Source: CAZKXX01 sp964556705 (GTDB lineage: Bacteria; Acidobacteriota; Terriglobia; UBA7540). From it: a stretch of DNA of 37,931 nt. Shown piece by piece: positions 22,621 through 31,275 of this stretch. Numbering within the stretch: position 1 is the first letter of the stretch; each line of letters opens with the position of its first letter. The position numbers and the translations under genes were made by a program. The notes under the pieces were generated by a model that was given only the letters and a program-made list of their open reading frames with translations, did no database searches and was not told the origin of the DNA. The stretch is taken from contig CAZKXX010000030.1 in assembly GCA_964556705.1 (NCBI GenBank), positions 1 through 37,931 on the forward strand. Direction: 5' to 3'.

Positions 22621-23023
22621 ACACCTGCGCGCGCCAGCCCTCCGGCGTCTCTTCGAGGACCAATTGGTGGTACGTGACGGCCTTTACCAGCAGGTTCACC
22701 TTGTGCCGCCCGGGATGGAACTTCTCGCCGCGCGCGCGGGCGGCGAGCTTCGTCTCCTCGAGCCGGTCGAAGCGGAACTTCGAGAGCAGCCAGCCCTCCG
22801 CATCGTAAAGATAGAGGATTTCACTCAGCCAGTCCACCAGCAGTCCGGGCGCGTCGGCGGCCGCGCACTCGATCCCCACCTCTTGGGTCGTCTCGACTGA
22901 ATCGAGGTCGACGATGATCGAAAGCAGGGCGCGCGCGGCGTTGGCGAAGACTTCCTCGCGCGAGCAGCCGAACGCCTCGAAGCCGATGTCCGCCGTGTGC
23001 TCGAGGATTCGAAACGGTGGCAT
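22607..23023 (-). CDS. Archease
   Basis: 138 residues from ATG 23023, the family's usual length and start (PPFRILEHTADIGFEAFG). The metal-binding acids are in LEHTADIG and the region DAPGLLVDWLSEILYLYD; the end KAVTYHQLVLEE...AQVYVDI is also typical. Archease speeds guanylylation and turnover of RtcB, whose gene lies downstream on the same strand, so it is probably the partner of that ligase. The frame is open to 23098 without a clear ribosome site. It overlaps the MBL-fold start by 14 bases. Confidence 0.92.
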   Translation of the reverse strand: MPPFRILEHTADIGFEAFGCSREEVFANAARALLSIIVDLDSVETTQEVGIECAAADAPGLLVDWLSEILYLYDAEGWLLSKFRFDRLEETKLAARARGEKFHPGRHKVNLLVKAVTYHQLVLEETPEGWRAQVYVDI

Positions 23024-23205
23024 GGAAGAGCGGCCCGTCCTCAGTCGTCCGCACTCCGCGGGCGAATGCGCCGGACGCGCACCCTGTTCTGAGGGCAACC
23101 GTCACGCCGCGCTCCCCATGATACCGGAGGGCGCGCAGCGCGGCCAGCGGCGGTCTTGCCTTCATTGTCGCACTCGGCTAGGATGGCGCTCACTTCGTCA
23201 AGCGC

Positions 23206-24204
23206 ATGGCGATTTTTTCCAGCGACGACGACCTGTTCGGCTATGCGGTCGTGGGATTTTTCGCCGGTCTCTTCTATTTTTTCCGCGGCTTCGGCGTCTT
23301 CCGGAAATACAAAGTACTGGCCGATACGCCGGTGATGCCCGTCCGCAGCATCGCGATGGGGCACGTGGAAATCTACGGCCGCGCCAAAGGCGAACAGCGG
23401 CTGCTCAGTCCCGTCTCGCACACGCAGTGCTTCGCTTATCAGGTCAAGATCGAGCGATGGCAGGAAGGCAAGCGAAGCGGCCGCTGGGCTAACTTGCGCA
23501 CGGACACGAACGGCGTGCGGTTTTGGCTGGAGGACCTGACGGGCCGCGTGGCCGTGGACCCGCGCGATGTGGAGTTCAACGTGCACGAGCACGCGCAGCG
23601 TGAAGTGGGCCGACCTTCGCTCAAGTTCAGTGGCTCCTCACTCTTCGGCCGTGAAGCCCAAGCCGCGCGCGCATTCGGCCCTTCGGAAGCCGAACTGTTC
23701 GATTACATCGAACGCGGCGACGTGGCGATTCCCGTCGCCGAGCGCGTCGCCGACCCGCCCTCCTTCGCCGGTGCGGGAGGTAGCTCCCAGCCCGCTTCAC
23801 AGGAGCAGGCGAAGCGCGAGCTCGAAGCTTTTCGGGAAGAGATGCGCCGCCGCAAGCAGTCCTCGTCCCCAAGCGGCGGAGATTTTCTGAACCTCTTCCG
23901 CGGCGGCGGTTTCGGGCGGGGCGGCGCGCGCGGCGGAAGGTTCCGTCTCACCGAGTTCGTCGTCGAGCCGGAACGCTGGTACCACATCGCGGGCTGCTGC
24001 GCGGAGAATCCGTTTCCCCAAGATGAAAACGACCGGCACCTGATCCGAAAGGGCGAGAACGAGCCGACGTTCCTCATCTCCTCCGAGACCGAAGAAGGAG
24101 CCGAGCGGAGTCTGAAGAAGCGCGCGGTGCTCTATGTCTTCGGCGGCGGCGGCGTGGCGCTCGTCTCCCTCGCCGTGATTCTTGGCAAACTCGGATGGCT
24201 CTGA
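23206..24204 (+). CDS. GIDE-like (MULAN-type) membrane protein, paralogue 1
   Basis: 332 residues. An N-terminal membrane segment (DLFGYAVVGFFAGLFYFFRGFGVF) is followed by the GIDE/BAM-like domain: YKVLADTPVMPVRSIAMGHVEIYGRAK, then LLSPVSHTQCFAYQVKIERW...TDTNGVRFWLEDLTGRVAVDPRDVEF. A disordered Ser/Gly-rich stretch leads to FRLTEFVVEPERWYHIAGCCAENP and a final membrane helix. The eukaryotic relatives are the mitochondrial E3 ligase MUL1/GIDE; bacterial versions lack the RING and are of unknown function. The second paralogue at 29535 sits with two LemA genes. Confidence 0.8.
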   Translation: MAIFSSDDDLFGYAVVGFFAGLFYFFRGFGVFRKYKVLADTPVMPVRSIAMGHVEIYGRAKGEQRLLSPVSHTQCFAYQVKIERWQEGKRSGRWANLRTDTNGVRFWLEDLTGRVAVDPRDVEFNVHEHAQREVGRPSLKFSGSSLFGREAQAARAFGPSEAELFDYIERGDVAIPVAERVADPPSFAGAGGSSQPASQEQAKRELEAFREEMRRRKQSSSPSGGDFLNLFRGGGFGRGGARGGRFRLTEFVVEPERWYHIAGCCAENPFPQDENDRHLIRKGENEPTFLISSETEEGAERSLKKRAVLYVFGGGGVALVSLAVILGKLGWL

Positions 24205-24568
24205 CCTGGGGCGCGGGCCGTTGAGATAGCCTCGCGGTGAGTGTCTCAGTGGTCGCCATGGTCTCAGCGAGTCCCGGGCGAGGCTTGAAGAGCGGCTTAC
24301 GGAGGCGAAGAAAAAGCGAAGGCTTGCGTACTCGCATGGTTTCTCGCCTGTAGTCTTTCTCCGGTTTCATTGCAGCGCCGGCCGCGCGCGGGAAAGCGTG
24401 AGGCCAAAACCCGAACACGGCGATCCCGCAGGGCGGGATCGCCGCGACAGCGCGCGCCGAGCACGGAAGGGAACTCGCTCGAGTCAGGGCGAGATCCTTC
24501 GGACGCCGGTCCCGCGGTACGGGACCGGCGTCCTCAGGCTGACGGCGGCAGAATTTTTCCGCGACCGG
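24205..24568. repeat. Palindrome-rich intergenic region
   Basis: No gene seen. It holds CGATCCCGC/GCGGGATCG (24421-24441) and a 13-bp perfect stem GACGCCGGTCCCG/CGGGACCGGCGTC (24502-24532). The second is flanked by GATCCTTCG and CTCAGGCTGAC, making it a reverse copy of the GTCATCxTGAGGA-type repeat at 6953. Confidence 0.7.
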
Positions 24569-24853
24569 TCAGTTCACCGTCAGCGTCAGGTTCTGAGTTC
24601 GGTCCACGCCGCCGGAGGTGCCCGTCACGGTGATCGTGTACGTCCCGGCCGGTGTCCCGGTCTGTTGCGTGGGAGCCGGCGCCGAGCCGCTTCCGCCGCA
24701 GGCCGCTGCGAGCGCGACGGCCAGGAGAACAGTCCGCAGGAGGCCGTAAGCAGCAGGCAGGGGGCGGAAGGAAGTGACGTATGTGGCCGGCGGCAGGTGG
24801 CGGACGACGGCGGGCTGGCGCTGACACGTCTCCTTCCACCAGTTGGCATGCAT
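24569..24853 (-). pseudogene. Lipoprotein-tail module, copy 1
   Basis: The frame ends in a lipobox segment (LLAVALAAAC, GGSGS), a Thr/Pro linker and the last strands of an Ig-like domain (GTPAGTYTITVTGTSGG...LTLTVN). The part before it is heptamer-repeat DNA (CCTGCCx-like units) without a convincing start; ATG 24853 is one in-frame option. A near-identical block lies at 28386-28625. It may be a small lipoprotein or a displaced fragment of a larger Ig-domain protein. The Ig domain is too short to fold alone. Confidence 0.5.
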
Positions 24854-25125
24854 CATGCGGTGCTGCGGCACGCCACACTCGTCCACCATCGCTACCCGCG
24901 AAACTCGCCTGTGCACATTCACGCACTCCTCTACCGTCGCCTCGGCCTCCTGTTGTGGGAAATCAACGGCCTTTCTGTGGGCAGCGTAGTATCCCCGGCC
25001 CCAAGAGGGCGACTTAGCTATAACAGCAGAAACCCTCACACAGCCTCTGCTAAGCGACACTTTTCGCTTCCCGCCACTGGCTATTTGAGGAAATAAAAAG
25101 TAGGCGGCGGGAGGCTGCCAACAGG

Positions 25126-26478
25126 TCAGTCCAGCTCCAAGCGCGTCCGAAGCTTACGGGCTATGTCTTCTGCGACCTTGGCTAGTGCCCCTCGTACAAG
25201 CTGGTCGGCCGGTTTGACCGGCCGATTTCCCGTGATCCGTGCTCGGACCCAACTCGGAATTGCCCTCTCTTCTCCCTGGTAAGTTACCCACTCTGTCCTG
25301 TCGAGCTCGGATGCCCGGGAGCTCTCGTAAAAGAGCTGTTGTCCCGTCTCCACTTCGCGAACTTCCCAGCTCGCCTCCAGTTCGGCGGAACCTTCGCGCC
25401 GGTAAAGCCACCACACCGCTTCTCCCACGAACAATGCCCGGTCCTGTCCTTGAGCTTGCAGTGTTTCGTTGGCTGGCTTGGGGTATACTCCCGTAATTTT
25501 TCCGAACACAAAGTAGTCGATGCCCACTGCCTTGCCCACGTCCGTTGCCGTTGCCTCAGTTATGTCAGGCTTGAAGGCGACCGCCAAAACGGGGTCGAGC
25601 TTGCCGGCGGAGACGAGCTGCTTGACGAATTGCTGTCGTACATAGTCCTGTGTGTAGAATTCGACCAGGGCGGGATTCACGCCCCGAAGGCTCGTGTGGA
25701 CTTGCTGTGTCAGTGAATCTCCCAATGCCCCGAACTGTAGCGATCCGGTTTGGTCCACAAAGGGCATCAGCCCGATCCGAACCTTCGCTTTGTCGCGCAA
25801 ATCCGCCATCAGCTTCGCCACATCTTTGTAGCCTGGGGCGCGCTGCTCACATCTCTCGAGCTTCTTGTATGCGTCGCGGAACTTACTCTGCTCAGCGAAG
25901 CGGAGAGCGTCCTGGTAAAGGGCTTCGGTGGCCATCTGGGATGCGTCCCTGTAATCCGGAATGAGCCGAAGCGCGGCCTCGAATTCCTGCACGGCTCGAT
26001 CTGACTGCCCCACTTCTTGCATGGCTGCAAGCCCCCTCTGGTAGTACCCCTCGGCCGCATTCCTCTGCGCTTTGTCCCTTTCGTCCGAGACGTCCGGCGG
26101 CTTAGGCAAGTCGACAGGCGCTCTTGATTTCTTGTCTATTAAGGGCGGCAGGGAATCGAGTTCCCGCCTGATATTTACCATGGCCTCGTAGTGCCGGCGA
26201 GCCTCGTCCCATTGGCTCTGCTTGGCGGCATCGCGAGCAAGTTCTAGGTGGCGGTTGTACGCCGCGTTGACAGCCACGGGCAGCAACTGGATGGAATCCC
26301 GGTGGTCCGGCTTCTTCCGCAACTTCACGGCCAGCAGCCGCACGGCTTCATCAAATCTGCCCTCTGCGTAAGACCTTCGCGCGTCCTTATACTCATCCGC
26401 GAAAACAGGTGAAACGGTGCACCCCAAGACTGCGACACAAAAAACTCCCACGAAAAAAACCGCCCGCTTCGGAAACAT
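25126..26478 (-). CDS. Exported TPR-containing protein with CsgG-like region
   Basis: 450 residues from ATG 26478 with AGGAGG upstream. The N-terminus is a signal peptide ending at a possible lipobox (VAVLGC) or at VFA-DE. The first half is TPR-like helical repeats (YAEGRFDEAVRLL, GYYQRGLAAMQEVGQSDRAVQEFEAALRLIPDY, ALRFAEQSKFRDAYKKLERC). The second half (VRIGLMPFVDQTGSLQFGALGDSLTQQVHTSL...FKPDITEATATDVGKAVGIDYFVFGKITGVY) resembles CsgG/curli-assembly-type lipoproteins. It likely sits in the periplasm or inner leaflet of the outer membrane. No curli genes are near, so the function is open. Confidence 0.8.
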   Translation of the reverse strand: MFPKRAVFFVGVFCVAVLGCTVSPVFADEYKDARRSYAEGRFDEAVRLLAVKLRKKPDHRDSIQLLPVAVNAAYNRHLELARDAAKQSQWDEARRHYEAMVNIRRELDSLPPLIDKKSRAPVDLPKPPDVSDERDKAQRNAAEGYYQRGLAAMQEVGQSDRAVQEFEAALRLIPDYRDASQMATEALYQDALRFAEQSKFRDAYKKLERCEQRAPGYKDVAKLMADLRDKAKVRIGLMPFVDQTGSLQFGALGDSLTQQVHTSLRGVNPALVEFYTQDYVRQQFVKQLVSAGKLDPVLAVAFKPDITEATATDVGKAVGIDYFVFGKITGVYPKPANETLQAQGQDRALFVGEAVWWLYRREGSAELEASWEVREVETGQQLFYESSRASELDRTEWVTYQGEERAIPSWVRARITGNRPVKPADQLVRGALAKVAEDIARKLRTRLELD

Positions 26479-27433
26479 TTTCTGCCTCCTGTTGTAATGA
26501 GCCTTCCGCATGACGTCGCCAGGCTCTTTGGATCCCCGAAAGAACTGTGCGCGCAGCGAGATGAACTGCTCATTCGCCATGGAACCACCTCATCAGGGTT
26601 ACTGCTACCTCGCGGTAATCCCGAAAGGGAAACTGACATCGGACCAAGGCTACGACCGACCTCGGAGCCATGGAGGTCAGTCTCGTCACGACCGCCACTT
26701 TTCCTCTGGCTCCCCGTTGGCTCTGGCCTCCACTCCGTTGATTCTTCGGTCGGCACGGCTTCTCGCCAAGCAACAGCGAAGTTCACCAAAGACCCCAAAG
26801 ACCACGTCATAAGTGCGTGTGGCTATTCTGTCCTTTCACATGCCTTGCAAAGACGGCATCAACGTCTTCGTCTCTCCGGAGGGCACACGCGCGTAAGTCT
26901 TTGGGTCAGCGATTCTGTCCCGGTTCCCATCCACCAGCTTGTCCACCGACACGCGGCTCGCAGATGCTCTCGCTGATAGCCAGGATGACCCTTTCGTCTT
27001 CGAGTTCGTCGATCAAGAACCGTCCCTTACTCACTCGGCATGTCGGTTCCACCAAATCTCAGTTGGTCGTTCCGAATGCAACTTCCTCGGTGCCGACGTT
27101 ACGCAACGATTAGCCTGAGGGGCGGGGCTGCCTGCCTGCGGCAGGCAGGTCCCGGCTCTGGGCGCCCACCAGGGGCGCCCCTGCGTCCACCCGCTGAAAA
27201 GCCGCGGAGTCCTTGAAAGGCGAGACTCCGCGCGACCAGTTGTGAAGGTTTCCGTCGCCATTCGTACGGCAAGGCGATTAAATCGAACCAGCATCCCCTC
27301 GACTCCTCGTCCCACGAGGCCGTTCCTTCAATTGCAGATCTTTGGCGGCGGGTCTAAGTTCCCAGTTCCAAACCTTCATTAGTTTGTCCGCCCAACCGAC
27401 CAAGTAGACTTGTCCGAGCGTTTGAGCTGACGG
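26479..27433. other. Gene-free stretch of about 950 bases
   Basis: I see no convincing coding sequence. Short open frames lack family features. A minus-strand stretch near 27000 (LIDELEDERVILAISESIC) could be a decayed gene fragment, but nothing supports it further. Hairpins: CCTGCCTGC/GCAGGCAGG (27131-27149), whose stem recurs at 29357-29375, and two self-complementary GGGCGCCC boxes (27160-27180). Base composition is slightly less GC-rich than the neighbours. Confidence 0.5.
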
Positions 27434-28303
27434 CTACTTCCCGATATTGACGCCGAAGTCGAACAACTTGCCGCCCGTCAGCCCCATCGTCTGACCGCTC
27501 CTTGCGAAGAAGAAACAGTATTCCCCAGGCTCCAAATCTCCCTGCAGCTGGACCTTGTACACTCCGGGCCGCAACTTCTCAGCATCGTATGGCACGGTGT
27601 CTTTCGAACGAACTCCCGACGATCCGCCGGTCATGCCCATCTGGCCGACCACGAGTTCTCGCGCGTTTTTCTTCCTCTCCATGCGCGCCAAAACGAAGTC
27701 ATTTGGGCTGGAGGGGCTTTCCCCCAGTCCGCCTGAACTTCCGAAGCTGCCGGCCTTTTCCTCGAAATAGAAATAAAACGTCGGCCGTGCTTCCGTGAGG
27801 CGCAAAGAAGCTTGGCTCCCCTGGATTGCTACTTTCGATTTGACCTTGGCAAGGCCACCAGTCATGCCAGACTTGAAAAAGCCTCCCATCTTTTGCCCAG
27901 CGTAGGACGTCGGCTCCAGCTCCGTCATCTGCCTTCCTGCGGAATCTTGCCGGTAGTAGTAAATGCCAGGGGCATGCGGCGAATCTGGATCATTAGGGTC
28001 GGGAGGAGGCGCGGCGGCGGCGGCAGCCACTGTAGTTGCTGGCACGCCGTATTCGGCCATGGCCTGCAGGACGGCATCACTGACACCCGCTATTTTCAGT
28101 TTGATCAACGCGTCGGTGCTCGTGTCGAACTTGCATTGTGATGACTTGATTTTGGCAATGATGACCTGATCTGCGAGCTTGGCTTGCACCATTTGGACTA
28201 TGTCGTCATTACCGAGCGTTTGGGTTGAAGTTGTTTGGGCCAGCGCGGCAGCCGGCTGCCACAGCATGAGTATTCCCATTCCCAGCATCAAACTGCGTTT
28301 CAT
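27434..28303 (-). CDS. Secreted protein of unknown function
   Basis: 289 residues from ATG 28303 after AAGGAGG. A signal peptide (MKRSLMLGMGILMLWQPAAALAQ) is followed by a helical domain (LGNDDIVQMVQAKLADQVIIAKIKSSQCKFDTSTDALIKLKIAGVSDAVLQAM), an Ala/Pro linker and a beta-rich domain ending in LQGDLEPGEYCFFFARSG. The helical part resembles the small domain found in front of many acidobacterial secreted proteins (sensing or anchoring, function unknown). It probably acts in the periplasm. The ATG overlaps the stop of an upstream frame. Confidence 0.75.
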   Translation of the reverse strand: MKRSLMLGMGILMLWQPAAALAQTTSTQTLGNDDIVQMVQAKLADQVIIAKIKSSQCKFDTSTDALIKLKIAGVSDAVLQAMAEYGVPATTVAAAAAAPPPDPNDPDSPHAPGIYYYRQDSAGRQMTELEPTSYAGQKMGGFFKSGMTGGLAKVKSKVAIQGSQASLRLTEARPTFYFYFEEKAGSFGSSGGLGESPSSPNDFVLARMERKKNARELVVGQMGMTGGSSGVRSKDTVPYDAEKLRPGVYKVQLQGDLEPGEYCFFFARSGQTMGLTGGKLFDFGVNIGK

Positions 28304-28385
28304 CGTTTTGCCCTCCTTTCTTCCAAAAACGTGTTGCGTTCCGTCCCTCGCTCGCATGCGGTCCTAAGGCCAAACATCGCGACGC

Positions 28386-28655
28386 TCAGTTCACCGTCAG
28401 TGTGAGCGTCGTGGTCCGTTCGACGCCGCTGGAGGTGCCCGTCACGGTCAGCGTGTAGGTGCCGGCCGGCGTCCCCGTCTGTTGCGTGGGACTCGGCGCC
28501 GAGCCGCCTCCGCCGCAGGCCGCTGCGAGCGCGACGGCCAGGAGAACAGTCCGCAGGAGGCCGTAAGCAGCAGGCAGGGGACGTAAGGAAGTGAGGTACG
28601 TGGCAGGCGGCAGATGGCGGGCGGCGGTGGTCGAGAAGCCTCGTGCCGCCAGCAA
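28386..28655 (-). pseudogene. Lipoprotein-tail module, copy 2
   Basis: Near-identical to the module at 24569 over about 75 bases and similar over about 230, same orientation. It encodes a lipobox (LLAVALAAAC, GGGGS) and an Ig-like C-terminal tail (GTPAGTYTLTVTGTSSG...LTLTVN). The upstream 70 bases are CCTGCCx-type heptamers. It overlaps the remnant secreted gene at 28656-28968 in a different frame. Likely a mobile or recombined fragment rather than a working gene; a small lipoprotein cannot be excluded. Confidence 0.5.
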
Positions 28656-28968
28656 CGCGAGCGTCGGGGCTGGCGTTGCGCGAAGCGCTGCGATCAGAAA
28701 GGAAGCCGCCCCATCGCAGAGCTTTGCTCTGCGCCAGCCAGCCAGCGTGGAACATGTGGTTGGCGACCCGGTTGAAGGCAGCGTAGTCGTTCTCCGAGAG
28801 GGCGGGAGTGTCCACGGGCCAGCGGAAGTCGACTTTTTGAGCGGCCGCTCTTCCTACGAAGAGTGTCGAAAGCAGAAGAAAGCTGGCAGCGTAAACGCAA
28901 GCGGAGACCCGCACCTTTGTGGAGCGAGCAATAGGTCCCAGGGACGGGCTGGAATAGCTGTGCCGCAC
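28656..28968 (-). pseudogene. N-terminal fragment of a secreted protein, interrupted by repeat module
   Basis: From GTG 28968, after GGGAGGGGG, the frame gives a signal peptide (VRVSACVYAASFLLLSTLFVGRAAAQ) and a plausible mature start (KVDFRWPVDTPALSENDYAAFNRVANHMFHAGW). After about residue 90 the sequence becomes Arg/Pro-rich, read from the repeat module at 28386 in the wrong frame. The frame continues open to 28300, where its TGA overlaps the ATG of the next gene. I read it as a truncated gene. Confidence 0.45.
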
Positions 28969-29205
28969 GGCCCCCTCCCAGGCCGAGGCGAGTTTTAATT
29001 CCCGTGGGTAATTAACAAAACCTATATCGTCTTGGGATTGACAGTGTCAAGCGAAAACAGGCCAAGGTTTACTTGATGTATAACGCGGACTTTCTGTCCG
29101 TTCCGGCGGGCGCGGAGGGCCATGACGGATTTTGGATTCGGGAGCGCGGAGTGGCAGCCCGCCTTCGCGGGCATGACGTGCAACGGGCGGCGGGAGCGGC
29201 ACTTC

Positions 29206-29228
29206 GTAGCATGGGCATCCTGCCCATG
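29206..29228 (+). repeat. GTAG-headed REP hairpin
   Basis: GTAG followed by CATGGGCA, three bases, TGCCCATG: a perfect 8-bp stem. A sixth independent stem sequence in this family. A CCTGCCT/AGGCAGG hairpin lies at 29357-29375. The rest of 28969-29534 is gene-free repeat-rich sequence, including heptamer-like GATTCAACATTCAA near 29420. Confidence 0.7.
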
Positions 29229-29534
29229 CGGCGTGGGCAGGACAGGGAACCGAAAATCACGGCTTGCCGAATCAACATCCAAGCGCCTCACGGGCAGGAT
29301 GCAGACCGGGCGGGAGGAGCGGGCCGAAGCAGAGCCCACCAAACCCACGGACAAGACCTGCCTGGGGCAGGCAGGAGCCTGAGGTACGGCGCGTTGCGCG
29401 CGGCGATCGAAGGTGGGAGATTCAACATTCAAAATTCCAGACGCAGGATTCCGCATGAGAGCAACGGGCGCCGCTGCGCGTTGCGCGGGCGGAGGCGAAT
29501 CGGCTAGGATGGCGGCGCTTCCGGACGGGTCCCC

Positions 29535-30494
29535 ATGGAAATCGACTACGAAGGCGTTTTCTGGGCGGGGGTGGGATTTCTCATCGGCCTGTGGGTCTTC
29601 CATCGCGGGTTTCGGCGTTATCGCGACTACAAAGTGATGACGGACACGCCGGTGATGGCGATCCGGAGCCTCGCGATGGGGCACGCGGAGATTTACGGCA
29701 TCGCGCGTGGCGAGAGCATGTTTCTGAGCCCGCTGACGCGCACCCCGTGCTTTTACTACAAGACGGAGATCGAGCGCTGGGTAAAGAAGCAGAAGAGCGA
29801 GGGCTGGGAGCGGATGCGGACGGACACGAACCTCGTGGGGTTCGACCTGGAAGATTTGACGGGGCGCGTGCGTGTGGACCCGACGCGGGCGGAGTTCGGG
29901 CTGGAACGCGAAGCGCGGCGCGTGCTCGGGCAAAGGCGCCGGCAAAGTCTTTTCGGCCTCTTTCGGGGGCACCGGCCGGAAGTCGCCGACGAGCCGGTAA
30001 GCGACGAGGAGCTTTACACCTACATCCGCTCGGGCGCGGGCGCGATGCCGGCGGCGAGGGTGGCAACGGCGGCGACGACGGTCGAGCAGATGCTCGGCGA
30101 ACACGAACGCCGGCGCGGTGAGGCCGCGGCCCTTGCGCGCGAGGCGGAGGCGCGCAGCATGCAGGGATTGGGAGGAATCTTCCGCCGCTTCGGCCGGGTC
30201 TTCGGCGGACAGACCTTTCCCGGCGGGCCGTATCGCGTGACCGAATACGTGGTGGCCGACGGCCGCGCCTACCACGTCTCCGGGACGTGCGTCCCCAACC
30301 CCGTCCCGCGCGGGGAGAACGATCGCAACCTGATGACGCAGGGCGAGAACGAGCCGCTCTTCCGGATTTCTTCCGGCACCGAGAAGGAAGCCGAACGGCG
30401 CCTGCGTCGCGAAGCCGTGCTGACGATTCTGGGCGGCGCGGCGTTCGTGCTGGTGTGTCTCGCGATGCTGCTCGACAAGCTGGGGATGTTTTAG
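29535..30494 (+). CDS. GIDE-like (MULAN-type) membrane protein, paralogue 2
   Basis: 319 residues, the same architecture as the gene at 23206: membrane segment (VFWAGVGFLIGLWVFHRGF), GIDE domain (YKVMTDTPVMAIRSLAMGHAEIYGIARGE, LSPLTRTPCFYYKTEIERW, TDTNLVGFDLEDLTGRVRVDPTRAEF), basic middle part, YRVTEYVVADGRAYHVSGTCVPNP and a C-terminal helix. Conserved DTN and GENEP/ISS motifs are shared by both. It is followed after 182 bases by two lemA genes, an association I recall from other bacteria. A membrane stress or quality-control role is only a guess. Confidence 0.82.
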   Translation: MEIDYEGVFWAGVGFLIGLWVFHRGFRRYRDYKVMTDTPVMAIRSLAMGHAEIYGIARGESMFLSPLTRTPCFYYKTEIERWVKKQKSEGWERMRTDTNLVGFDLEDLTGRVRVDPTRAEFGLEREARRVLGQRRRQSLFGLFRGHRPEVADEPVSDEELYTYIRSGAGAMPAARVATAATTVEQMLGEHERRRGEAAALAREAEARSMQGLGGIFRRFGRVFGGQTFPGGPYRVTEYVVADGRAYHVSGTCVPNPVPRGENDRNLMTQGENEPLFRISSGTEKEAERRLRREAVLTILGGAAFVLVCLAMLLDKLGMF

Positions 30495-30676
30495 CGACGG
30501 CGGTTTCGCCCTGCGGGATCGCCGCGACATTCGGCGGTGAGGACACCGCCGCTGCGGCAGCGCGCGCGCCGGTGGACTTCACGGGCGGTTTTGGGTAGGA
30601 TTCGGTTCACTTCGCGGTCAGACGCGGCGCTTCGGCGCGCGTCCGCCGCTCCACGCGGGCCGGAGGGGAATCCTCG

Positions 30677-31246
30677 ATGACGGGTCTGGCCATTCTGGCG
30701 ACGGTCGCCGTTCTGCTCGCCGTCATTTCGGTTTTCGTCTATTTCATCACCATCTATAACAGCCTCATCCGGCTGAGGAACAACATCGAGAAGTCGTGGG
30801 CGAACATCGACGTGCTGCTCAAGCAGCGGCACGACGAGTTACCGAAGCTGGTCGAGACCTGCAAGGGCTACATGCAGCACGAACAGAAGACGCTGCTGGC
30901 CGTGACGGAGGCGCGCAACTACTTCCAGCGCGCGAAGAGCGTTCACGAAAAGGCGGAGGCCGATACGGCGATGCACTCCGCGTTGAAAACCCTCTTCGCC
31001 GTCGCCGAAGCCTATCCCGACCTGAAAGCGAACCAGAATTTCCTGGCGCTCCAGAAACGCATTTCGGAAATCGAAGAGCGCATCGCCGACCGGCGCGAAT
31101 TCTTCAACGACAGCGTGAACACCTATAACATCCGCATCGCGCAGTTGCCGGACGTCTTTCTGGCCAAACTGCTGAGCTATCAGCCGCGCGATCTCTTCAA
31201 GGTGAGCGAAGACGAGCGGCGGGACATCGAACTGAAATTCGCCTGA
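30677..31246 (+). CDS. LemA family protein 1
   Basis: 189 residues: one N-terminal membrane helix (MTGLAILATVAVLLAVISVFVYFITIYN) followed by the LemA core (LRNNIEKSWANIDVLLKQRHDELPKLVETCKGYMQHEQ, LFAVAEAYPDLKANQNFLALQKRISEIEERIADRREFFNDSVNTYNIRI). LemA is an all-helical protein with the bulk exposed on one side of the membrane; function is poorly known. It is the first of a tandem pair, 29 bases before the second. Confidence 0.93.
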   Translation: MTGLAILATVAVLLAVISVFVYFITIYNSLIRLRNNIEKSWANIDVLLKQRHDELPKLVETCKGYMQHEQKTLLAVTEARNYFQRAKSVHEKAEADTAMHSALKTLFAVAEAYPDLKANQNFLALQKRISEIEERIADRREFFNDSVNTYNIRIAQLPDVFLAKLLSYQPRDLFKVSEDERRDIELKFA

Positions 31247-31275
31247 GCGGCGCGGCCGCGGGAAGGAGCAAGGCC

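Noticed and set aside
26960..27060. Decayed gene fragment on the minus strand
   Set aside because: A short plausible peptide stretch only; no frame-linked flanks or known motif.
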